Shown here: positions 1-5,681 of the stretch, one piece after another
Position numbering within the stretch: the stretch's first letter is position 1
Layout of the letters: every line of letters starts with the position of its first letter
Assembly (NCBI GenBank): GCA_026987995.1
Contig: JALSMC010000292.1
Location: 1-6,888, forward strand
From: Sulfurimonas sp.
GTDB lineage: Bacteria; Campylobacterota; Campylobacteria; Campylobacterales; Sulfurimonadaceae
Length of the DNA stretch: 6,888 bases
Direction: 5' to 3'
Translations under genes and position numbers: made by a program
The notes under the pieces: model-generated
The model's input: only the letters and a program-made list of their open reading frames with translations
What the model was told of the DNA's origin: nothing
Databases searched by the model: none

Positions 1-1103
1 TGCTTTAGTACATTACGTAAAAGGTCTACATCATAGCTTACAAGACTTGGAGCCGTTCCATACTGACCCTTACCATCTTCACCATGACATCCACTACATG
101 ATGCGAATGAAGCAGGTTGCTCACCTTTCATACCACCAGCAACATAAACTGCGATTTCCTCAGCATCTGCACCAGTAGCCATACCAGCTGGCATTTCGCC
201 CATAGCATAACCAAGTTTATTTTGACCATTCTCGATTACATCTAATACTTGCTCTTTAGTCAATCTTCTAGTGGCAAGTGTAGGTCCAACAAGCTTCTTA
301 TCTGTATTAATAGCATGACAACTTTTACATCCATGTTGTTGTAATAGTGCATCACCTGAGTTACCATAGTCACCCTCTGGTGTGTCATTATTACTCTCAA
401 ACCAAGCATTGTACTCTTCTAGTGGAAGTACAACAATTCTAGAGTACATATATGAGTGATCTGTACCACAGTACTCAGCACATTCTACATCGTATTCACC
501 AACTGTGTCAGTGTTAAACCACTGTTTTGTTATACGACCTGGAACTACATCCTCTTTCATACGAAAAGCCGGAACAAAAAATGAATGTAAAACATCATCA
601 AGTGGTGCAGTCATCTCTAAAATTACATTTGTGTTAACCGGTACAAATAATGCAGATTTACCCATTGTACCTTTTGTAATTATTTTTCCATTCTCATCAC
701 GTACAGCCTTAGTAAATGCTCCACCAAGTTTGTGAACAAATCCATTTTTATTTGGAGCATATTCATATCTCCATTTCCACTTAGAACCTTCAACTTGAAC
801 TGTAATACTATCAGCAGCAGCAGGCATAGTTCTAGCAGTTACCATTGATGTATAACCGTACCAAAAACATACAAATAGAGTGATTGTAGGAACAACTGTC
901 CAAACAATCTCTAAAAGTGTATTGTGAGTAACATTTTCAATGTCCTCATTTTTAACATTACTTTCGCGATATTTCCATGCTAAATATACCATTGGAACTA
1001 CAACAGAAGCAAAAAGAGCAAGTGAAATCCATAAGTTGATTTCAAGAGCTTCTTGAATATGCTCTGCGATTATTGTACCGCTTGTATTAAATCCTTGTAA
1101 CAT
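1..1103 (-). CDS. coxB: Cytochrome c oxidase subunit II with fused di-haem cytochrome c tail (partial, 3' end beyond window)
   Basis: This is the electron-entry subunit of a caa3-type oxidase: c haems pass electrons to CuA and then to subunit I. I translated 367 codons from ATG at 1103; the frame is open to the left edge, so the C-terminus is missing. Residues 22-42 and 66-86 form the two-helix membrane hairpin. An aromatic W109-K-W111 patch precedes the periplasmic cupredoxin domain. The CuA ligands are complete: H173, then C208, E210, C212, H216 and M219 in the CxExCxxxHxxM motif. A cytochrome c domain follows with CKSCH at 259-263 and a likely axial Met in the MPAG motif (M304). A second has CSGCH at 336-340, with its Met beyond the edge. 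A strong AAGGAGG (1114-1108) overlaps the coxD stop codon and lies 4 nt before the ATG, which fixes the start. It is the last visible gene of the operon. Function is secure; the total haem number is unknown. Confidence 0.96.
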   Translation of the reverse strand, partial: MLQGFNTSGTIIAEHIQEALEINLWISLALFASVVVPMVYLAWKYRESNVKNEDIENVTHNTLLEIVWTVVPTITLFVCFWYGYTSMVTARTMPAAADSITVQVEGSKWKWRYEYAPNKNGFVHKLGGAFTKAVRDENGKIITKGTMGKSALFVPVNTNVILEMTAPLDDVLHSFFVPAFRMKEDVVPGRITKQWFNTDTVGEYDVECAEYCGTDHSYMYSRIVVLPLEEYNAWFESNNDTPEGDYGNSGDALLQQHGCKSCHAINTDKKLVGPTLATRRLTKEQVLDVIENGQNKLGYAMGEMPAGMATGADAEEIAVYVAGGMKGEQPASFASCSGCHGEDGKGQYGTAPSLVSYDVDLLRNVLK

Positions 1104-1112
1104 ATGGCCTCC

Positions 1113-1538
1113 TTAGTGCTCTGAGTGTGTAGCTTCATGGCTAACATCACTCGTATGTTCTGATACAACATCAGAACCAGTTGTGTGGTGACCAGCTGTA
1201 GGACTACCACCACTCGTTGCTTCAGATGAAATATAGCTCTCATCAGAATATTGAAAATTCTGTACATCGAAAATTACGATTGAAAAGAAAAAGACAACGA
1301 TAAAAACAGCAAACATTACTGTCCATCCTATTAAAGTTTCACCCTTAAGGTGCATATAATAAAATAAAATTATTAAAGCTTTAATAAGACCAATTAACAT
1401 CTGAACGCCAAAAGTAGCATCCGTTAAGAACATACTTGGCTGAATAAAAGTAATAGTAGTTAGAACTAAAAGTCCAATAAGAACTTTGTAATAACCACCT
1501 TTTTCTTCTGCATAATTTACATTTGAATTAGTGCTCAT
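1113..1538 (-). CDS. coxD: Cytochrome c oxidase subunit IV, prokaryotic COX4 family, with His-rich tail
   Basis: This is a small accessory membrane subunit of the oxidase, 141 aa from the chosen start. Three hydrophobic segments (about 18-38, 44-61 and 70-91) and the conserved FYYMHLKGE stretch (59-67, with M62-H63-L64-K65) identify the COX4/CyoD/CtaF family. The subunit has no redox centre and is thought to help stabilise or assemble the complex. After the third helix there is an unusual polar tail of about 50 residues. Its last 25 residues hold six histidines (117, 118, 128, 134, 138, 141) among Ser, Thr, Gly and acidic residues. With the usual N-in topology and three helices the tail would be periplasmic. 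The ATG at 1538 overlaps the end of coxC by 11 nt. A TTG at 1553 in the same frame is rejected because GGAGG (1551-1547) sits inside that extension. Family assignment is strong; the tail's role is unknown. Confidence 0.9.
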   Translation of the reverse strand: MSTNSNVNYAEEKGGYYKVLIGLLVLTTITFIQPSMFLTDATFGVQMLIGLIKALIILFYYMHLKGETLIGWTVMFAVFIVVFFFSIVIFDVQNFQYSDESYISSEATSGGSPTAGHHTTGSDVVSEHTSDVSHEATHSEH

Positions 1539-2268
1539 TGCTATGTCCTCCAAAAAGTGATCCTATATCTGGCATGTGATATCCACCTGCATCACAACCA
1601 ATCATATAAAAGTAAGGAAAAACAAATACCCAAATTAAGTGAACTAAATCCCAGTATAGTGCAATATTCCAATAAAGAATGTGATGATCAGTAGTTACTT
1701 TACCCGTATTGATACGCTTAAGTAACCATAACATAAGACCAATACCTATGATAATGTGAAAACCATGTAAACCAGTCATTGTAAAATACATTCCGAAGAA
1801 TAAAATTTGACCAAAAGGTTTAGAGTGTGCATTACCAGACTGAAGTGCATCAAGACCTAAGAAAACACCGTGCTGATACTCTAAAGACCACTCAATTGCT
1901 TTGACTCCTAAGAACACAAAAGCAAGTAAAATTGTAGCCCAAATCATAAGCTTAGCACCCTTTACATCTCCACTACGCATCTTGAGTAAACCAAGACCCA
2001 TAGTAAGTGCAGATATAAGAAGTACTACTGTATTAAAACCACCAAGAACTCTATTTAAAGATGCTGAAGCATCAATAAAGTCATTGTGGTGTAATGTAAA
2101 GTAATATGTAAGAACCATAAACATAGCTCCAAACATTAATACCTCAGTAAGCATGAAAAGCCAGAAACCTAGCTTTCCACCGTAAAAGTCACCTTGCCAT
2201 CCTTGAACTTCATGTTCAACACCATCGCGACTAGTCGCGATTTCTGGTACATATGCATGATCAGACAT
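1528..2268 (-). CDS. coxC: Cytochrome c oxidase subunit III
   Basis: This integral membrane subunit packs against subunit I and, in known oxidases, supports proton uptake into the D-channel and enzyme stability. It is 246 aa with about five hydrophobic segments (35-56, 79-97, 107-125, 155-182, 197-224), the short form without the first two helices of the seven-helix type. Family marks are GFWLFMLTEVLMFGAMF (34-50) with the conserved glutamate E42, MTGLHGFHIIIGIG (164-177), and the last-helix motif YWDLVHLIWVFVFPYFY (205-221). In the classical motif (YWHFVDxVW) the His and Asp occupy the opposite positions. The ATG at 2268 shares one base with the coxA stop (TAATG), implying translational coupling; AAGGA (2280-2276) lies 7 nt upstream. 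Codons 10-15 form an 18-bp perfect palindrome, listed separately. The polar C-terminus ends in a His-containing stretch. Confidence 0.95.
   Translation of the reverse strand: MSDHAYVPEIATSRDGVEHEVQGWQGDFYGGKLGFWLFMLTEVLMFGAMFMVLTYYFTLHHNDFIDASASLNRVLGGFNTVVLLISALTMGLGLLKMRSGDVKGAKLMIWATILLAFVFLGVKAIEWSLEYQHGVFLGLDALQSGNAHSKPFGQILFFGMYFTMTGLHGFHIIIGIGLMLWLLKRINTGKVTTDHHILYWNIALYWDLVHLIWVFVFPYFYMIGCDAGGYHMPDIGSLFGGHSNEH
1547..1551 (-). promoter_or_regulatory. Ribosome binding site deciding the coxD start
   Basis: GGAGG on the minus strand, 8 nt before ATG 1538 and within the coxC C-terminal codons. It excludes the in-frame TTG at 1553 as start. Confidence 0.8.
2224..2241. repeat. 18-bp perfect palindrome inside coxC
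   Basis: ATCGCGACTAGTCGCGAT reads the same on both strands. It covers exactly codons 10-15 of coxC (Ile-Ala-Thr-Ser-Arg-Asp), 27 nt after the start codon. In mRNA it could fold as a 7-bp stem (ATCGCGA / TCGCGAT) with a CTAG loop. It contains CGCG twice, a locally GC-rich patch in AT-rich surroundings. As DNA it would be a symmetric protein-binding site. Confidence 0.6.
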
Positions 2269-3923
2269 TAGTCAATCCTTTTCATAGTTTCATAATCAAA
2301 CTTAACCACTGGCTCACCATGGTGATACTCATATGGGTTGAAGTCAACATAAGGAACTTTTGTATGGTTCTCTAATGGTGGTGGTGAACTTGGTAAGTGC
2401 CACTCTAATGTTGTAGCATTCCAAGGGTTAGTACCTGAAGGCTCTCCATTTTTCCAGCTATAAAGAAAGTTCCAAAACATAAGAAGTAAACCAGAAAGGA
2501 TTACAGCTGCTCCAAGACCAGAAATTTGGTGATATATCTGAAACTCAGGAAGATAATCAAAATAACGTCTAGGCATACCGTTGTAACCGGCAATAAACAT
2601 TGGGAACCAAAGTAAATTCATACCGATAAAGTTTAACCAGAATGCAACTTTAGCCACACCCTCTTTGTACATCTTTCCAGTAACTACTGGGAACCAATAG
2701 TGAAGACCAGCAAAGAATAAGAAAACAACTCCACCAAGAATCGCATAGTGAAAGTGTGCAACTGAATAATAAGTATCTTGTAGGTGAATATCAGAACCAA
2801 CCATAGCGATTGTTACACCTGTTAAACCACCGATAGCAAAAGTTACAATAGTACCTAGTGCCCATAACATTGGTGATTTGAGGATAATTTTACCCTTGTA
2901 CATTGTAGCAATCCAGTCATAGAACTTGATACCTGTTGGAATAGCAACAAAAAATGTAAGGAATGAAAAAATTGTTTTAGCTATATCTGACATACCAGAA
3001 GTAAAAAGGTGGTGACCCCATACTAAGTAGCCGATACCTGCGATTGATGCAGATGAAAGAGCGATTGTACGGTAACCAAAGATTTCTCTTCTAGAAAATA
3101 CAGGAATAATTTCTGACATAATACCAAATGCTGGTAAAATCATTAAATAAACTGCTGGGTGAGAGTAAATCCAAAATAGGTGCTCAAATAATACTGGATC
3201 TCCACCCTTAGATGGATCAAAAATACCAATACCGAAGTACTTCTCTAAAATAGCAAGAATAAGTGTAATCCCAACAACTGGTGTTGCAAGAAGTTGAATC
3301 CATGCAGTAGCATAGATACCCCATACAAATAAAGGCATTTTAAAGAAATCCATACCTGGAGCACGAAGACGGTGAATAGTTACAAGAAAGTTAAGACCTG
3401 TAAGAATTGAAGCCATACCAAGAACAAAAGCAGCAACAAGTGTAGTAATTACATTTGTATCAGTATTTAAACTATATGGTGCATAAAATGTCCAACCTGT
3501 ATCTGCAAAACCGTTACCAGTCCATAAAGATGAAAGTGCAATTATACATCCTAAAATGTATAACCAAAATGTAAACCAGTTAAGACGTGGAAAAGATACA
3601 TCTTTTGCCCCAATCATTAATGGCATTACTATGTTTCCAAATACTGCTGGAATACCTGGAATGATAAATAAGAAAATCATAATTACACCGTGAAGTGTAA
3701 AGGCTTGATTAAATGTATCACCATCCATAATTTGTGCACCTGGTGCAAATAACTCAATTCTCATTGCCATTGCCGTAGCGATTGCAACAAAAAAGAATGT
3801 GAACATAACTGCTGCATACATAATACCAATACGCTTATGATCTACTGTTAGTAGCCATTGCATAACTTTGGTTTTTGGATGACCAATCGCACAGTGCGTT
3901 TCGTCGAAATAACTTTTACTCAT
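2268..3923 (-). CDS. coxA: Cytochrome c oxidase subunit I, A2-type heme-copper oxidase
   Basis: This is the catalytic subunit reducing O2 to water at a haem a3-CuB centre coupled to proton pumping; 551 aa, about 12 transmembrane helices. Ligands by homology: haem a H78 (TLHGVIMIF) and H392; haem a3 H390 (VAHFHYAI); CuB H255, H304 and H305. Y259 is placed for the His-Tyr cross-link. The D-channel entry aspartate is D108 (GAKDVSFPRLN). The glutamate of HPEVY is replaced by A257 and preceded by Y253-S254 (WIYSHPAVYLMILP), the signature of subfamily A2. The K-channel residues T330 and K333 (PTGIK) and the propionate arginines R452-R453 are present. At the Mg-site motif the usual HDTYY reads QDTYY (Q382). 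I chose ATG 3923 over ATG 3950: AAGGAG lies 6 nt upstream, the protein then begins MSKSYFDETH, and the overlap with the sco stop is only 8 nt. Function is certain; haem type (a or o) cannot be read from sequence. Confidence 0.98.
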   Translation of the reverse strand: MSKSYFDETHCAIGHPKTKVMQWLLTVDHKRIGIMYAAVMFTFFFVAIATAMAMRIELFAPGAQIMDGDTFNQAFTLHGVIMIFLFIIPGIPAVFGNIVMPLMIGAKDVSFPRLNWFTFWLYILGCIIALSSLWTGNGFADTGWTFYAPYSLNTDTNVITTLVAAFVLGMASILTGLNFLVTIHRLRAPGMDFFKMPLFVWGIYATAWIQLLATPVVGITLILAILEKYFGIGIFDPSKGGDPVLFEHLFWIYSHPAVYLMILPAFGIMSEIIPVFSRREIFGYRTIALSSASIAGIGYLVWGHHLFTSGMSDIAKTIFSFLTFFVAIPTGIKFYDWIATMYKGKIILKSPMLWALGTIVTFAIGGLTGVTIAMVGSDIHLQDTYYSVAHFHYAILGGVVFLFFAGLHYWFPVVTGKMYKEGVAKVAFWLNFIGMNLLWFPMFIAGYNGMPRRYFDYLPEFQIYHQISGLGAAVILSGLLLMFWNFLYSWKNGEPSGTNPWNATTLEWHLPSSPPPLENHTKVPYVDFNPYEYHHGEPVVKFDYETMKRID

Positions 3924-4704
3924 TGTCTTCTCCTTTTTTTTGATGGTCATCTTCTTTTCTGCCTGATCTAACTAGCCATATGAAAAATACCAATACTATC
4001 GTTATCATTACCGTTGCTGCAATTTTCTCCCAAACAAAAACATAAGTTTTTCCTTTTGGATCATATGCAAAACAAAATAGTAATGTTTTTGCTATTGTTG
4101 GTCCTACTTTTCCGTCTGCAGCTTCTATTACAGACATCTTAACATCAAAAGGAAGTTGGTCAATACCGTTAAGGTATCTCGTAATCTTTCCCTCTGGTGA
4201 TAATACTATCAAGGCTGCACCGTGTATATACTCTACATTTCCATTAGACAAAACGTCTTTTTCGAAATAAAATCCAACTTCATCTGCAAGGACCTTAGAA
4301 CTGCCATCTTTTCCGATAACAAAATTCCAAGCATCCTCATCAAATGCTCTCGTCATAGATGCTAAAAGATTTCTCTTTTTTGCTGCTGCTAGAGGTCCTG
4401 TTTCAGTTTCTGCAAAACTTACTGTAAGTACTCTATAATCAACATTTTCTTTTAAATCTAGTCTACCTAACATATCAGCCATATCATTTAACTGTGGCGT
4501 ACAAATACCTGAACATCTAAAATAATTCAATGTTAATAGTGTCGGTTTCCCATCCATCAACTCTCTAAGGGTAACTACCTCAGATTTCTCATTAATAAAC
4601 TTCAGGTCAAGTGAAACACTATCCCCTAACTTTTCTGTAATGCCTAACTCGCTTGCAAACAGAAAATTTATTACTAACGATAAGACTAACATGTATCTAA
4701 GCAT
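3916..4704 (-). CDS. SCO1/SenC/PrrC-family copper chaperone, second tandem copy
   Basis: This is a membrane-anchored thioredoxin-fold protein that, in its family, delivers copper to or reduces the CuA site of subunit II; 262 aa from ATG 4704. A signal peptide (about 1-17, ending FLFA-SELG) precedes the periplasmic domain. The copper site is C64 and C68 (FRCSGICTPQL) with distal H161 (YIHGAALIVLSP). A late CFAYDPKGKTY segment (211-221, Cys211), as I recall it from SCO proteins with a C-terminal anchor, is followed by one helix (228-246) and a charged cytoplasmic tail. ATG 4719 is also in frame, but ATG 4704 has AGGAG 5 nt upstream and makes the N-terminus register exactly with the upstream paralogue (Cys and His numbers identical). 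The stop overlaps coxA by 8 nt (ATGAGTAA), so this copy is translationally tied to the oxidase. Its own promoter candidate lies in the spacer upstream. Confidence 0.92.
   Translation of the reverse strand: MLRYMLVLSLVINFLFASELGITEKLGDSVSLDLKFINEKSEVVTLRELMDGKPTLLTLNYFRCSGICTPQLNDMADMLGRLDLKENVDYRVLTVSFAETETGPLAAAKKRNLLASMTRAFDEDAWNFVIGKDGSSKVLADEVGFYFEKDVLSNGNVEYIHGAALIVLSPEGKITRYLNGIDQLPFDVKMSVIEAADGKVGPTIAKTLLFCFAYDPKGKTYVFVWEKIAATVMITIVLVFFIWLVRSGRKEDDHQKKGEDNE
3930..3935 (-). promoter_or_regulatory. Ribosome binding site deciding the coxA start
   Basis: AAGGAG on the minus strand lies 6 nt before ATG 3923 and inside the final codons of the second sco gene. It falls downstream of the alternative ATG at 3950, so it supports the 551-aa form. 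Confidence 0.8.
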
Positions 4705-4709
4705 AGATT

Positions 4710-4714
4710 CTCCT
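4710..4714 (-). promoter_or_regulatory. Ribosome binding site deciding the second sco start
   Basis: AGGAG on the minus strand, 5 nt before ATG 4704. The alternative ATG 4719 has a weaker GGAG at a wider 8-nt spacing. The register with the upstream paralogue also favours 4704. Confidence 0.7.
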
Positions 4715-4719
4715 AACAT

Positions 4720-4825
4720 CCTAATTTCTCCAATATAAATACTGAAAAATACCCGAAAGTATACTTAACCTTATATTAAAGATACTTGAATTAGTTATTA
4801 TTATTATTTATACTTGATATAATAT
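4720..4825 (-). promoter_or_regulatory. AT-rich spacer between the sco genes with a probable second promoter
   Basis: This is the longest gene-free stretch (106 nt) in the window. On the minus strand it holds TATACT at 4763-4758 within GTTAAGTATACTT, the same context as the TATAAT before the first sco gene. It lies about 54 nt before the second sco ATG (4704). The TATACT sits in a 10-bp perfect palindrome, AAGTATACTT (4757-4766). Further upstream are two more octamer copies and a short TTA repeat (4795-4806). It could provide separate transcription of the second sco gene with coxACDB. No rho-independent hairpin is seen. Confidence 0.45.
4761..4817 (-). repeat. Three copies of octamer ATACTTRA upstream of second sco gene
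   Basis: Reading the + strand, ATACTTAA is at 4761-4768, ATACTTGA at 4782-4789 and ATACTTGA at 4810-4817, spaced 21 and 28 nt start to start. A fourth copy (ATACTTAA) lies at 5640-5647, overlapping the -10 box before the first sco gene. On the coding strand the consensus is TYAAGTAT. Two copies overlap candidate -10 boxes, so the motif may be part of extended promoters, a regulator site, or both. Confidence 0.5.
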
Positions 4826-5605
4826 TTATTTATTATTTTCTGACTCATTCTCTTTTCTTTTACTACCTCTTATAAGATATACAAATAAAGCTATGACTAC
4901 ACTTAGCATCAATATTGCCCAAACTTTACTCCCCATTTCGACTATAATATCACCTTCTGGTTTTTCTGAAAAACAGTAGGGAGAATTTTTAGTAATTGTT
5001 GGCGTAACTTTCTCTTCTTTTGCTTGAATTATTGCCATTTTCACATCTGTTGCTAATTGTTCAATTCCACTCATATAACGTGTGATTTTTCCAGTTGGGG
5101 AGAGTACTATTAGAGCAGCCCCATGAATATAATCTACTTTTCCATCCTTACCAATAGTTTTTTCAAACTTAAAACCTACACTTTTAGCTAGTTTTCCTGA
5201 ACTATTGTTTTCACCTATTACAAAATGCCAAGCATCATCAACATAAGATCTATTCATAGAGTGAATAAGATTCTTTTTCTTTGCTACAGCTAAATCAGGT
5301 GTTTCATCTTCTGCAAAATCCACTGTAATAACCTTGTAGTCAGTGTTCTCTGCTAAATGTAGTCTACTTAACATAATCGCCATATCATTGAGTTGTGGGG
5401 AACAAATACCAGCACATCTAAAGTAGTTTAATGTAAGTAGTGTTGGTTTTGCATCCATAAGTGTTTTCAGTGTCACACTCTGGGATTGTTCGTTTATGAA
5501 AGTTAGATCAAGAGGTACATACTCACCTAGTTTTTCGTTAACACCAAGTCTATCTGCATGAAGTAGTTGCATACATAGAAGAAGTATAGTTAGATATTTA
5601 GTCAT
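4826..5605 (-). CDS. SCO1/SenC/PrrC-family copper chaperone, first tandem copy
   Basis: This paralogue of the next gene has 259 aa. An N-terminal signal segment (about 1-17) is followed by the thioredoxin-like domain with C64, C68 (FRCAGICSPQL) and H161, the copper-binding triad of the family. A C-terminal helix (about 228-245) and a basic, Asn/Glu-rich tail complete it. Counting by eye from residue 20 to 200 without gaps, about 119 of 181 positions match the downstream copy, so the pair looks like a tandem duplication. The segment before the anchor differs: Cys211 is kept (SPYCFSEKPEGDI), but the YDPKGK sequence seen in the other copy is lost. ATG 5605 has AAGG 6 nt upstream. A TATAAT-type promoter in the 76-nt gap upstream suggests that the sco-cox transcription unit begins here. 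A 106-nt spacer separates it from the second copy. Role as copper chaperone is inferred from family and context. Confidence 0.92.
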   Translation of the reverse strand: MTKYLTILLLCMQLLHADRLGVNEKLGEYVPLDLTFINEQSQSVTLKTLMDAKPTLLTLNYFRCAGICSPQLNDMAIMLSRLHLAENTDYKVITVDFAEDETPDLAVAKKKNLIHSMNRSYVDDAWHFVIGENNSSGKLAKSVGFKFEKTIGKDGKVDYIHGAALIVLSPTGKITRYMSGIEQLATDVKMAIIQAKEEKVTPTITKNSPYCFSEKPEGDIIVEMGSKVWAILMLSVVIALFVYLIRGSKRKENESENNK

Positions 5606-5629
5606 TTGAAGCCTTTTCTTTGGTAAAAT

Positions 5630-5660
5630 TTTGAGAATTATACTTAAGTTATAGTTGATT
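5630..5660 (-). promoter_or_regulatory. Probable promoter of the sco-cox unit
   Basis: A perfect TATAAT (-10) lies at 5642-5637 on the minus strand in the context CTTAAGTATAATT, about 31 nt before the first sco ATG; this would give a leader of roughly 25 nt. No convincing -35 hexamer sits at 16-18 nt; a TTAACA at 5669-5664 is 21 nt away, too far for a classical spacing. Weak or absent -35 boxes are typical of Campylobacterota sigma-70 promoters. The transcription start is not proven. Confidence 0.55.
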
Positions 5661-5681
5661 TAATGTTAAGAAAAAAATAGC

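Noticed and set aside
505..735. Open frame on + strand (76 codons)
   Set aside because: Entirely antisense to the CuA domain of coxB, which has every expected ligand; the translation has no family features.
1070..1267. Open frame on - strand (65 codons)
   Set aside because: Out-of-frame shadow of coxD and the coxB start; the real coxD frame has COX4 motifs and a ribosome binding site.
1539..1553. TTG start for coxD adding five residues
   Set aside because: Its codons contain the GGAGG that serves ATG 1538.
1901..2104. Open frame on + strand (67 codons)
   Set aside because: Antisense to the middle of coxC with no motif or ribosome binding site.
3924..3950. Upstream ATG for coxA adding nine residues (MTIKKKEKT)
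   Set aside because: The strong AAGGAG lies downstream of it and serves ATG 3923, and it would lengthen the overlap with the sco gene to 35 nt.
4705..4719. Upstream ATG for the second sco gene
   Set aside because: ATG 4704 has the better-spaced AGGAG and matches the paralogue's N-terminus residue for residue; not fully excluded.
4795..4812. Fur-box-like TTA/AATAAT repeat between the sco genes
   Set aside because: It resembles a Fur site only because it is a simple AT repeat; lacks the GATAAT core and has no iron-related context.
5550..5605. Lipoprotein signal in the first SCO copy (Cys11 after LLL)
   Set aside because: The residue before Cys is Leu rather than Gly/Ala/Ser and the Cys is too near the N-terminus; a plain signal peptide fits better.
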